A stretch of DNA of 64,000 bases from Advenella mandrilli (GTDB lineage Bacteria; Pseudomonadota; Gammaproteobacteria; Burkholderiales; Burkholderiaceae_B), in assembly GCF_016595155.1 (NCBI RefSeq), contig NZ_JAENGP010000002.1, forward strand, positions 124,001-188,000, written 5' to 3'. This document shows, in pieces, positions 1 through 8,045 of this stretch (the first letter of the stretch is position 1; the number at the start of each line of letters is the position of its first letter). Position numbers and translations under genes: made by a program. The notes beneath the pieces were generated by a model. The model was not told the DNA's origin and did no database searches. It saw only the letters and a list, made by a program, of their open reading frames with translations.

Positions 1-395
1 CCATTCTGGTGTTTATCTGGACACTTTCATTGGGTGAGGGCGATGCCATTTATTTTGCGTTCATTTGCGCATTTTCCGGTTTTGCCGTGGGTGCCGATCT
101 GGCCCTGCCTGGCGCCATGCTTGCCGGCCTGATCCGCGCGCTGGGCCATGGCGGCAAGCATGAAGGCGCCTATCTGGGCTGGTGGAACTTCATGACCAAA
201 GCCAATCTGGCACTGGCGGCCGGCCTGACACTGCCTTTGCTTGAATGGCTGGGTTACACCCCAGGTATCCGGGATACGCAGGCATTGCAAATGCTCAGCC
301 TGGTTTATGCCGGCTTGCCCTGCCTGCTTAAATCTTTGGCTGCCTGGGCACTTTACCGTTTTTTCCAGGCACCACATTCACCTCAGGAGCTTTAA
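1..395 (+). CDS. MFS/GPH-type transporter, C-terminal fragment (5' end outside window)
   Basis: The reading frame is open from the window edge, so only about the last 130 residues of an inner-membrane transporter are visible. They contain three to four hydrophobic segments separated by a short polar loop with GGKHEGAYLGWW, a pattern I associate with MelB-like GPH (MFS_2) carriers. The substrate is not deducible. The stop lies 2 nt before the DUF3833 lipoprotein gene, so it belongs to the same operon. In other Proteobacteria this company (DUF3833, SDR, NTF2-like) is found with cyclopropane-fatty-acid-synthase clusters; that comparison is from memory. The apparent GTG at position 9 is only the first start-like codon in view, not the true start. 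Confidence 0.7.
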   Translation, partial: ILVFIWTLSLGEGDAIYFAFICAFSGFAVGADLALPGAMLAGLIRALGHGGKHEGAYLGWWNFMTKANLALAAGLTLPLLEWLGYTPGIRDTQALQMLSLVYAGLPCLLKSLAAWALYRFFQAPHSPQEL

Positions 396-397
396 CC

Positions 398-934
398 ATG
401 AAGAAACGTATTTTATTTTCAGCTACCGCCCTGCTTTCAGCACTTGCCCTGGTTGGCTGCACCGGGCAACAGCTTGCCGATTACCAAAACGAAACGCCCT
501 CCCTGGATCTGGCTACTTATTTTAATGGTCCGCTTGAGGCCCATGGCATTTTCCAGGACCGTAGCGGTAAGGTGGTCAAACGCTTCATTGTCAAAATGGA
601 AGGCCGCTGGACGGGTAACAAGGGGGTTCTGGATGAACATTTCACTTATTCTGACGGCACCAAAGAACGCCGGGTATGGCATCTTGAAAAACTCGCCGAT
701 GGCCGCTATACCGGCACCGCAGGTGATGTTGAAGGCCAGGCACAGGGGCAGATCTCGGGCAACGCCTTCAACTGGCAGTACACGCTGAAACTGCCGGTGG
801 ATGGCAAAACCTATTCTGTCCAGTTTGATGACTGGATGTACCTGATGGACGACCGGGTCATGCTGAACCGGGCCACCATGAGCAAATTCGGCATCAAGCT
901 GGGCGAAGTGACGTTGTCATTTTACAAATCATGA
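398..934 (+). CDS. DUF3833 family lipoprotein
   Basis: A 178-residue protein with a lipoprotein signal peptide: K2-K3-R4, a hydrophobic stretch, then ALVGC with the lipidated cysteine at C21. The mature part is rich in beta-prone, Gly/Asp-containing stretches (for example GRWTGNKGVLDE and DGRYTGTAGDVEGQAQG), matching the DUF3833 family. No enzymatic motif is evident. Position 22 is Thr, not Asp, so outer-membrane sorting is plausible. It starts 2 nt after the MFS gene and its stop overlaps the SDR start by 4 nt (ATGA), indicating translational coupling. The molecular function of the family is unknown; operon partners suggest an envelope-lipid role. Confidence 0.8.
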   Translation: MKKRILFSATALLSALALVGCTGQQLADYQNETPSLDLATYFNGPLEAHGIFQDRSGKVVKRFIVKMEGRWTGNKGVLDEHFTYSDGTKERRVWHLEKLADGRYTGTAGDVEGQAQGQISGNAFNWQYTLKLPVDGKTYSVQFDDWMYLMDDRVMLNRATMSKFGIKLGEVTLSFYKS

Positions 935-1707
935 TGAACCTGAATCCACCCATCACCCAGTGGCAAAACAAACGGGTATGGCTGATTGGTGCCTCTAGCG
1001 GCATCGGACTGGCCCTGGCTGAAAAACTGGCCGCCCAAAAAGCAAACGTGATTGTTTCGGCACGCAACCGTGCGGCACTGGATGCTTTTGTGGAAAAACA
1101 CCCCGGCTGCCAGGCCTTGCCATTGGATGTCAGCCAACCCGAAACCCTGGTTCAGGCGCTTGATACCCTGTGCAACACCAATGGCTGCCCAGACCTGGTG
1201 TGCTATTGTGCCGGCCATTACAAGCCGCTACGCGCCCCTGAATACGATCTGCAAGAGATGCTGCGTCATCAGCAAATCAACGTGACCGGCCTGCTTTATT
1301 TGCTGGACCGGCTACTTCCCCTGATGCTGGAAAAGGGCCAGGGCCATATCAGCCTGATCAGCAGCGTGGCCGGTTTTCGCGGTTTACCCAAAAGCCTGGC
1401 CTATGGCCCCACCAAGGCGGCCCTGATCAATCTGGCCGAGTGCCTGTATCTTGACTTGCATGACCGTGGGCTGGGGATCAGCCTGATAAATCCGGGATTT
1501 GTACAAACACCGCTCACCGCCCGGAATGATTTTGCCATGCCTGCCCTGATCACACCCGATCAGGCCGCCGACCATATCATTGCAGGCTGGGAGAGGGGCC
1601 GCTTCCACATTGATTTCCCGAAAAAATTCACGCTGTTTATGCGTTTGCTAAGAATCCTGCCATACCCGCTGTATTTTCGGCTTGTCCGCAAAATAACCGG
1701 TCTTTAA
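931..1707 (+). CDS. Short-chain dehydrogenase/reductase (SDR)
   Basis: A 258-residue classical SDR: cofactor motif GASSGIG at residues 20-26, the active-site serine region ISSV (S144/S145) and the catalytic pair Y158-x-x-x-K162 (YGPTK). NAD(P)-dependent oxidoreduction of an unknown, probably lipid-like, substrate. A basic and hydrophobic C-terminal tail (LFMRLLRILPYPLYFRLV) could associate with the membrane. It overlaps the preceding lipoprotein gene by 4 nt and is followed 28 nt later by the NTF2-like gene. SDRs of this type occur in clusters with DUF3833 and SnoaL/NTF2-like proteins. Confidence 0.85.
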   Translation: MMNLNPPITQWQNKRVWLIGASSGIGLALAEKLAAQKANVIVSARNRAALDAFVEKHPGCQALPLDVSQPETLVQALDTLCNTNGCPDLVCYCAGHYKPLRAPEYDLQEMLRHQQINVTGLLYLLDRLLPLMLEKGQGHISLISSVAGFRGLPKSLAYGPTKAALINLAECLYLDLHDRGLGISLINPGFVQTPLTARNDFAMPALITPDQAADHIIAGWERGRFHIDFPKKFTLFMRLLRILPYPLYFRLVRKITGL

Positions 1708-1735
1708 CCATCCCTCAAGCACAATAGAGAATGCC

Positions 1736-2188
1736 ATGACACCTGCCAACCCTGACATCACTGCCGCCGTCAAACGCCTTACCGGGCTTTACGCAACGCT
1801 TAATCCCGGCAATCTTGACCAGCTGGGGGCTATTTATGACGCTGAGGCAAGTTTCAAAGACCCTTTCAATGAAATACAGGGCCCGGTGCAAATCAGGAAA
1901 ATATTCGAGCATATGTTTAATGCTTTAAACAAACCGAAATTCACCATTTCAAAGTGTATTGCCCAGGACAATCATTGCTTTCTTATCTGGGATTTCACGT
2001 TTTATTTCAAAAGTCCCAAACCGACTATGCAGCAAACCATTCACGGCGCCAGCCATGTGATTTTCAATGAAAAAGGCATGGTCAGCTACCACCGCGACTA
2101 TTGGGATGTCGCCGAGGAACTGTATGAGAAATTCCCCCTGCTCGGCAGCCTGCTCAGATGGATCAAACGGCGTCTTGCCGTGAACTAA
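1736..2188 (+). CDS. NTF2/SnoaL-like protein
   Basis: A 150-residue protein with the pattern of the NTF2-like cone fold: an N-terminal helix with AAVKRLTGLYATLNPGNLDQL, then YDAEASFKDPFNEIQGPVQIRKIF, typical of SnoaL-like proteins in which the fold encloses a hydrophobic pocket. The catalytic role, if any, is unknown. It is the last gene of the plus-strand operon (ATG at 1736) and is convergent with livF 18 nt downstream. The other operon members suggest a role in lipid or envelope modification; this is inference. Confidence 0.75.
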   Translation: MTPANPDITAAVKRLTGLYATLNPGNLDQLGAIYDAEASFKDPFNEIQGPVQIRKIFEHMFNALNKPKFTISKCIAQDNHCFLIWDFTFYFKSPKPTMQQTIHGASHVIFNEKGMVSYHRDYWDVAEELYEKFPLLGSLLRWIKRRLAVN

Positions 2189-2206
2189 AGACACACTGAA
2201 ACCAGT

Positions 2207-2974
2207 TCAAACCGTCAGATACGCCCGTTTGACGTCTTCATTTGCCATCAGTGACTGTATGGAACCACTGTACTTGACTTGTCCCTTTTCAAGCACATAG
2301 GCCCGATCCGACACCAGTTCAGCAAAGTGCAGGTTCTGCTCAGACAGCAAAATACCAAGCCCTTTTTCTTTAAGGGCCAGTATCATGCGGGCCATTTGTT
2401 CCACCACCACCGGTGCCACCCCTTCCGAGGGCTCATCCAGCAGCACCATGAAAGGGTTGCCCATTAAGGTCCGGGCCACGCTAAGCATTTGCTGCTCGCC
2501 ACCGCTCATCTTGCCACCAGGCCGGTCCAGCATCTTGCCCAGATTGGGAAACAGGGAAAACAGGGATTCACGGGTCCAGACAACGGCTTCACGGCCATCG
2601 GGCCAATACCGCACGGGCTGGCGCCCCACGTCCAGATTCTCGGTCACGCTCAGGTCGGAAAACACCCGCCGGTCTTCGGGTACATAACCCAGGCCCTGCC
2701 GGGCAATCCGGTAAGGTTGCCAGCGTGAAATATCCTGGCCCATGAAAGTCACCTTGCCACTGGTGCGATCCAGCAGGCCCATGATGGATTTGAGGGTGGT
2801 TGATTTACCGGCGCCATTGCGCCCCATTAACGCCACCACTTCTCCCGGGCCTACCGTCAGGTTCACATCAAACAGGATATGTGCCCCGCCATACCAGGCA
2901 TTCAGGCCAGAAACCGTTAACAGGTCTACCTCACCCGCCCCCAGCGTTGATTTTTCCGGCAAGATCGCATTCAT
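2207..2974 (-). CDS. livF: Branched-chain-amino-acid-type ABC transporter, ATPase LivF
   Basis: A 255-residue cytoplasmic ATPase. Walker A is GRNGAGKST (residues 51-59), the signature is MSGGEQQM, and Walker B is VLLDEPSEGVAP, the SEG variant typical of LivF. It pairs with LivG to energise uptake. It is last in the minus-strand operon SBP-livHM-livG-livF; its ATG lies 1 nt beyond the livG stop. The N-terminus carries about 18 extra residues before the first beta strand (LLTVSGLNAWYGG). The substrate may be an amino acid, an amide or an aromatic acid, since this family is broad. Confidence 0.93.
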   Translation of the reverse strand: MNAILPEKSTLGAGEVDLLTVSGLNAWYGGAHILFDVNLTVGPGEVVALMGRNGAGKSTTLKSIMGLLDRTSGKVTFMGQDISRWQPYRIARQGLGYVPEDRRVFSDLSVTENLDVGRQPVRYWPDGREAVVWTRESLFSLFPNLGKMLDRPGGKMSGGEQQMLSVARTLMGNPFMVLLDEPSEGVAPVVVEQMARMILALKEKGLGILLSEQNLHFAELVSDRAYVLEKGQVKYSGSIQSLMANEDVKRAYLTV

Positions 2975-2975
2975 G

Positions 2976-3746
2976 TTATAACCCTTTTTTCAATGTTTCC
3001 AGGCCTATTCCCGAACCCAGGTACACCTCCCTGACCTGCGGATGGTTGCGGATTTCATCGGGTGAGCCTTCGGCAATCAGCCAACCCGCGGCCAGCACAA
3101 TAATCCGGTCGGCATAGGCAAACACCACATCCATGCTATGTTCGGTAAACAGGACACCCATATTGCGCTGCTTGGCCAGTTTGCGCGTCAGGGCCATCAA
3201 TTCATTACGTTCCTGGGGCGCCATGCCTGCCGTGGGTTCATCCATGAGCAATAAAACCGGCTCATTGGCCAGTGCCATGGCCAGCTCCACCCGCTTCACA
3301 TCACCATAGGCCAGTTCACTGCAGGGCCGGTCAGCCTGATCGGCCATGCCGACCTGCGCCAGCAAAGCCAAGGCCTGTTCCCGGTACTGCGCGGCGGCCG
3401 GCCTGAAAAACGAAAACATTTTCCGGTGAAAGGACAGCAGAGTCATTTGCACATTTTCCACCACAGTGAGCGATGCAAAAGTGGCGGCAATCTGGAAGGT
3501 GCGACCCACGCCCAGCTGCCAGATATCACGTGCCTGCATGCCCAGGATGGATTGGCCGTTCAGGCAAACCGTTCCCTGATTGGCCCTGGTTTGCCCGCCA
3601 ATCATGTTAAAAGTGGTTGACTTGCCTGCCCCGTTGGGGCCGATCAGGGCCAGCATTTCACCCTGATCAAGGCTAAAATCCACCCCCCGGACCGCCATGA
3701 AATCGCCATAGGCTTTATGAAGATCGGTAACCTGCAACAAACTCAT
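2976..3746 (-). CDS. livG: Branched-chain-amino-acid-type ABC transporter, ATPase LivG
   Basis: A 256-residue ATPase. Walker A is GPNGAGKST (about residues 37-45), Walker B is LLMDEPTAGMAP, and the H-loop is FTEHSMDVVF. The signature region reads LAYGDVKRVELA rather than the usual LSGGQ-like sequence; LivG/BraF proteins normally have LxYGxQRxLEIA, so this is a family trait. The C-terminal extension with NHPQVREVYLG is the typical LivG tail. Its start overlaps the stop of the fused permease by 4 nt, and livF follows after 1 nt. Confidence 0.93.
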   Translation of the reverse strand: MSLLQVTDLHKAYGDFMAVRGVDFSLDQGEMLALIGPNGAGKSTTFNMIGGQTRANQGTVCLNGQSILGMQARDIWQLGVGRTFQIAATFASLTVVENVQMTLLSFHRKMFSFFRPAAAQYREQALALLAQVGMADQADRPCSELAYGDVKRVELAMALANEPVLLLMDEPTAGMAPQERNELMALTRKLAKQRNMGVLFTEHSMDVVFAYADRIIVLAAGWLIAEGSPDEIRNHPQVREVYLGSGIGLETLKKGL

Positions 3747-5656
3747 GGCTGTCCTTTGGGAGCAATAGCCTGACGGGTTTGAAAACGCCTGCCCAGCTGG
3801 GCAAAAAACCCGGCAATACCCTGCGGAAACAATAAAACCAGCACCAGAATAACCAGGCCGAACAGGGCTTTCCAGTAATCCGTAATACCCACCACATAAT
3901 CATGCAGTACGGTATAGGAAAAGGCGCCGACAATGGGACCCAGCAAAGACTGCACACCCCCCAGCAACACCATGACCAGGCCATCTATAGACTTGCTGAT
4001 ATGCAATTCTTCAGGAGAAACACTGCCTTTGGAATACACATACAGCACCCCTGCCAGGCCGGCAAACAGGCCGGCGATCACAAAGGCCAGCCATTGGGTT
4101 TGTTTCACGTTAATGCCAATCGCATCACTGCGCAATACCGAATCGCGCCCGGCCCGCATGGCATAACCGAACGGTGAGAACAGCAGACGACGCAAGATCA
4201 GTACGCTGCCTGCAACGACAATAAGTGTAAAGTAATAGTAGGATTGCGGGCTGCTTAACCAGTCTGGCGGCCAGATCCCGATCAGGCCATTGGAACCGCC
4301 GGTAAAACTGTCCCACTGGAAGACGACCGACCAGGTAATTTGTGCAAACGCCAGGGTCAGCATGGCCAGGTAAATACCACTTAAGCGGACACAGAACCAG
4401 CCATACACCAGGGCGCCCAAGGCAGCAAACAGGGGGGCAATGAACAGGGTCGCCTCGATGGGCAGACCGGCTTTTTGCATCAGCAGCGCGGCAGCATAGG
4501 CCCCCAGGCCAAAATAAGCGGCATGACCAAAGGTATGCATGCCCGCCGGCCCGGCAATAAAATGCAGGCTGGTGGCAAACAGCACGGCAATCAGGGCATC
4601 CTGCATCAGGATCATCAGATAAGGAAAGGCGTCTTCAAGCAGCGGCACGCCCGCCAGTAACAGCAATACCAGGAAAGCGGCCACTTTCAGGAAACGGCCA
4701 GCCGGGCGAATGGGTGCCTCGATAGGTGCAGAATTGCGCGAAGCGGCCTGTTCCTTGCCCAACAGGCCCCACGGCCTGAAGACCAGTACCAGTGCCATAA
4801 TCAGGAACTCAACCACCATGGTCAGCTGGGAAAACTCAATCTGCAGGCCCGCCAGCTGTACCGTCCCCAGCCAGATACAGATGGCTTTCATTTCGGTAAT
4901 CAGCAACGCCGCCAGAAAAGCACCGGTAATGGAGCCCATGCCCCCCACGACCACCACGGCAAAGGCATCGCCAATAATACGCATGTCCAGACCCAGGCTG
5001 GCGGGTTCATTGGGCAATTCAAGCGCACCACCCAGACCGGCCAGAAAAGAACCCAGTGCAAACACGCTGGTAAACAGCCAGGCCTGGTTAACACCCAGCG
5101 CACCCAGCATTTCCTTGTCCTGGGTCGCCGCCCGCACAAACGTGCCCCAGCGGGTACGGTTCAGCAACCACCACAATAACAGCAAGACCAGGGGGCCAAT
5201 AATAATCAGGAAAATGTTATACGTTGGAAACATGCGTCCCAACACCGGTATGGCACCTTCCAGCCCCGGTGCCTGCATGCCCAGCAAGTCTTCAGGCCCC
5301 CATAACCAATGCACCGCATCACTGGCAATCAGTACCAGGGCAAAAGTGGCCAGCAACTGAAAAAGCTCTGGAGCCCGGTATATGCGCCTAAGCAGAAAAA
5401 TTTCAATGAGCACACCCAGTACCGCCACCACCAGCCCGGCCGCCAGCAGCCCCCCCCAGAATCCCAGTACCGTGCCGCCCAGCCATGAGGTAAGCGAATA
5501 GGCCATATAAATGCCCAGCATATACAGGGAACCATGGGCGAAGTTGATAATCCGGGTCACCCCGAAAATCAATGACAGCCCGGCAGCCACCAGAAACAGG
5601 GATGAGGTTCCCGCCAGCCCGTTCAGTAACTGAACAATTAAACCTGAGACTTCCAT
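3743..5656 (-). CDS. Fused LivH-LivM ABC permease
   Basis: A 637-residue inner-membrane protein in which both permease subunits are joined. Residues 1 to about 300 form a LivH-like half (GLSLIFGVTRIINFAHGSLYMLG; ending VFRPWGLLG). A polar linker of about 25 residues follows (EQAASRNSAPIEAPIRPAGR), then a LivM-like half (GPAGMHTFGHAAYFGLGAY; FARLSGIYLAML-like; AIGINVKQTQWLAFVIAG). The half ends at LFPQGIAGFF. Separate subunits are each about 290-330 residues, so the length fits a head-to-tail fusion with no loss. It starts 6 nt after the SBP stop and overlaps livG by 4 nt. Confidence 0.9.
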   Translation of the reverse strand: MEVSGLIVQLLNGLAGTSSLFLVAAGLSLIFGVTRIINFAHGSLYMLGIYMAYSLTSWLGGTVLGFWGGLLAAGLVVAVLGVLIEIFLLRRIYRAPELFQLLATFALVLIASDAVHWLWGPEDLLGMQAPGLEGAIPVLGRMFPTYNIFLIIIGPLVLLLLWWLLNRTRWGTFVRAATQDKEMLGALGVNQAWLFTSVFALGSFLAGLGGALELPNEPASLGLDMRIIGDAFAVVVVGGMGSITGAFLAALLITEMKAICIWLGTVQLAGLQIEFSQLTMVVEFLIMALVLVFRPWGLLGKEQAASRNSAPIEAPIRPAGRFLKVAAFLVLLLLAGVPLLEDAFPYLMILMQDALIAVLFATSLHFIAGPAGMHTFGHAAYFGLGAYAAALLMQKAGLPIEATLFIAPLFAALGALVYGWFCVRLSGIYLAMLTLAFAQITWSVVFQWDSFTGGSNGLIGIWPPDWLSSPQSYYYFTLIVVAGSVLILRRLLFSPFGYAMRAGRDSVLRSDAIGINVKQTQWLAFVIAGLFAGLAGVLYVYSKGSVSPEELHISKSIDGLVMVLLGGVQSLLGPIVGAFSYTVLHDYVVGITDYWKALFGLVILVLVLLFPQGIAGFFAQLGRRFQTRQAIAPKGQP

Positions 5657-5662
5657 GATGGT

Positions 5663-6880
5663 TTATTCGGCAGAACGCATTTTTTTCACTTCCTCGTCGG
5701 AAGGCTGCACATCTTTACCATCCACATAACGGATATCAGTCATGATACCCTTGCCGTCTTTAACATCCAGCCTGCCAACGTAGGCACCCATGGTTGACTG
5801 GTTGTCAATATCACGGTATTCAATTTCACCAAAGGGCGTGGGCACTTTCAGCCCCTTGAAGGCTTCAATCAGGGCTTCGGTATCGGTAGAACCGGCCTTC
5901 TTGATACCTTCGGCCAGTGACATGATCATGGCATAACCCACAATGGAACCGGCACGCGGATAATCGTTGAACTTGTCCTGGTAGGCCTTCAGGAACGCAT
6001 TGTGTTCGGGCGTGTCAATGGCGTACCAGGGGTAACCGGTCACGAACCAGCCTTTGGGCGTGTCTTCACCCAGCGGGTCCAGGTACTCCGGCTCGCCGGT
6101 TAACAGGCTGACCACTGGCAGGCCATCAAAGAACTGGCGGGTTTTACCCGCCCGCACAAATTTGGTCAGGTCGGTGCTGAACAGGACATTAAACAGCGCA
6201 TCGGGTTTGGCATCGGCCAGGGCCTGCACCACGTTACCTGCATCAATCTTGTTCAGGGTCACGGCTTGCTCGGCCACAAACTCCACATCGGGCTGCTGTT
6301 CTTTCAGCAGTTTCTTGAAAGACTCGATAGCCGACTGGCCATATTCATAGTTGGGATACACCAGGGCCCAGCGCTTTTTGTTCATCTTGACCGCTTCGGG
6401 AATCAGCATGGCCACCTTCATATAAGTGGAGTCTCGCAGGCGATAGGTATACCGGTTACCGTTTTCCCAAACGATTTTGTCGGTTAAGGGTTCTCCGGCC
6501 AGGAAGAACACTTTTTTCTGTTTGGCGAAGTCAGCCAGTGCCAGCCCGATATTGGACAGGAAACTGCCGGTTAATACATCAACTTTGTCACGGGTAATCA
6601 GTTGCTGAGCTTCACGAATGGCATTGCCCTGGTTGCCGGCATCATCCCGAATCAGGACCTCCACTTTTTTGCCATTCAGTCCACCCGCCTGGTTAATTTG
6701 CTCAACGGCCAGATCGATCCCTTTCTTATACGGTTCCAAAAAGGCCGGGATGGTTTTATAACTGTTAATTTCACCAATGCGGATCACATCCTGTGCATAT
6801 GCCGTTGCAGACACCGACACGGCAAGCAGTGAACCAGCACTCCATTGCCAGATTTTTCTGGAAAATGATTTCATAACCAT
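5663..6880 (-). CDS. Periplasmic substrate-binding protein of the Liv-type ABC system
   Basis: A type I periplasmic binding protein (Peripla_BP_6), about 405 residues, with N-terminal signal peptide ending AYAQ-DVIRIG. I place the start at the ATG at 6880, which has AGGGAG nine bases upstream; an earlier in-frame codon at 6913 has no ribosome-binding site. Typical features are GIDLAVEQINQAGGLNGKKVE, GNQGNAIREAQQLI and a C-terminal TPFGEIEYRDIDNQS region. It captures the substrate for the LivHM-LivG-LivF complex. The ligand cannot be told from sequence; Alcaligenaceae use many such systems for aromatic acids and amides as well as amino acids. Confidence 0.9.
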   Translation of the reverse strand: MVMKSFSRKIWQWSAGSLLAVSVSATAYAQDVIRIGEINSYKTIPAFLEPYKKGIDLAVEQINQAGGLNGKKVEVLIRDDAGNQGNAIREAQQLITRDKVDVLTGSFLSNIGLALADFAKQKKVFFLAGEPLTDKIVWENGNRYTYRLRDSTYMKVAMLIPEAVKMNKKRWALVYPNYEYGQSAIESFKKLLKEQQPDVEFVAEQAVTLNKIDAGNVVQALADAKPDALFNVLFSTDLTKFVRAGKTRQFFDGLPVVSLLTGEPEYLDPLGEDTPKGWFVTGYPWYAIDTPEHNAFLKAYQDKFNDYPRAGSIVGYAMIMSLAEGIKKAGSTDTEALIEAFKGLKVPTPFGEIEYRDIDNQSTMGAYVGRLDVKDGKGIMTDIRYVDGKDVQPSDEEVKKMRSAE

Positions 6881-7102
6881 ATTTGTAGACTCCCTGCCAC
6901 ACACGATAGACAAGCTGTTTATAAACTTATTACTGAATAATTGGAAAAAGGCGGTTTTAACCTGAAAAAAACGAATTTAGTAGTAATTTACTGCTTTTTG
7001 CTTAAATAAAAGAAGATTGTTTGATTATATTCAAGAAATGATTTTGCTTTCTTTTGTAGAATAACAGATTCTTTTTCAATAACTCCAACAGGTCAATCGT
7101 TT

Positions 7103-7879
7103 ATGGCTGCTGCTTTTCTTGAAGGCAAAGTATTAAGTGTCCACCACTGGACAGATCGCCTTTTCAGTTTCACTACTACCCGAGACCAGGCCCTGCGCTT
7201 CAGCAATGGCCATTTCACCATGATTGGCTTACCGGTTAATGGCAAACCGCTACTGCGTGCCTACAGTATTGCCAGCCCCAACTACGAAGAACATCTCGAA
7301 TTCCTCAGTATCAAGGTCCCCGACGGCCCGCTTACGTCACGTTTGCAGCACATCAAGGTTGGCGACAATATTATTATTGGCCGAAAACCTACCGGCACGC
7401 TACTAATAGATTATCTCTTGCCCGGCAAACGCCTGTACTTGCTGTCTACCGGTACCGGTCTGGCGCCTTACCTGAGCATTATCCGCGACCCTGAAACCTA
7501 TGAGCGTTTTGAAGAAGTCATCCTGGTTCATGGTGTCCGTTTCGTTAACGAACTGTGCTATCACGATTATTTCATTAACGAATTGCCCAACAACGAATTC
7601 CTGGGCGAAATGGTCAGCAATCAGCTTAAGTATTATCCTACCGTTACCCGCGAACCTTTCCGCAATGAAGGCCGCATTACCAACCTGATCAACAACGGAA
7701 AACTATTCAGCGACCTGGGTATACCCACCCTTAATGCCGAAGAAGACCGTATCATGATTTGCGGTAGCCCCGGCTTGCTACGCGACCTCAAACCCATGCT
7801 GGAAGAACGCGGTTTCGCAGAAGGCAGCACCTCTAAACCGGGTGCCTATGTGGTTGAACGCGCTTTCGTTGACCAATAA
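7103..7879 (+). CDS. fpr: Ferredoxin/flavodoxin--NADP+ reductase
   Basis: A 258-residue FAD enzyme moving electrons between NADPH and ferredoxin or flavodoxin. The FAD-binding RAYS motif is at residues 52-55, GTGLAP forms part of the NADP site, and CGSPGLL lies near the C-terminus. It ends VERAFVDQ, the extended C-terminus of bacterial FpR subclass I, which can use the cofactor in place of the aromatic C-terminal residue of plastid enzymes. It stands alone, divergent from the Liv-type operon across a 222-bp AT-rich spacer and convergent with the helicase gene. FpR is commonly used for oxidative-stress defence and Fe-S supply. Confidence 0.93.
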   Translation: MAAAFLEGKVLSVHHWTDRLFSFTTTRDQALRFSNGHFTMIGLPVNGKPLLRAYSIASPNYEEHLEFLSIKVPDGPLTSRLQHIKVGDNIIIGRKPTGTLLIDYLLPGKRLYLLSTGTGLAPYLSIIRDPETYERFEEVILVHGVRFVNELCYHDYFINELPNNEFLGEMVSNQLKYYPTVTREPFRNEGRITNLINNGKLFSDLGIPTLNAEEDRIMICGSPGLLRDLKPMLEERGFAEGSTSKPGAYVVERAFVDQ

Positions 7880-7909
7880 AACCGTCAGCAGCCAACTTGC
7901 GACAATGTA

Positions 7910-7987
7910 TACCGCCCGCGTGAAACTGCCACCTGTCATCCGCCCAAAAGCGATACTTTAAGGCTGACCTGCACAACGCGGGCGGTA
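7910..7987. repeat. Perfect 12-bp inverted repeat, 54-nt loop, in the fpr-helicase gap
   Basis: taccgcccgcgt at 7910-7921 is exactly repeated in inverse orientation at 7976-7987. It lies in the short gap between the convergent fpr and helicase genes, just before the bidirectional terminator. It could be part of a structured 3' UTR or a processed RNA; no function can be assigned. Confidence 0.5.
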
Positions 7988-7995
7988 AACACCAT

Positions 7996-8045
7996 AAAAT
8001 CGCTGTCAATCCCAGCTAACCGGCTAAAAGAAACAGCGATTTTTT
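7996..8045. terminator. Bidirectional Rho-independent terminator overlapping the helicase stop
   Basis: An 11-bp perfect inverted repeat (aaaatcgctgt at 7996-8006 and acagcgatttt at 8033-8043), loop 26 nt. On the plus strand it is followed by a T run, and on the minus strand by four Ts. The right arm lies inside the last codons of the minus-strand helicase gene, whose stop is at 8016-8018, so one hairpin probably serves both convergent genes. Confidence 0.7.

Noticed and set aside
4710-5360. Long plus-strand open frame (216 codons) opposite the fused permease gene
   Set aside because: It is antisense to a well-supported permease, has no family pattern and is low in hydrophobic or catalytic signals. 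It is a shadow of codon bias.
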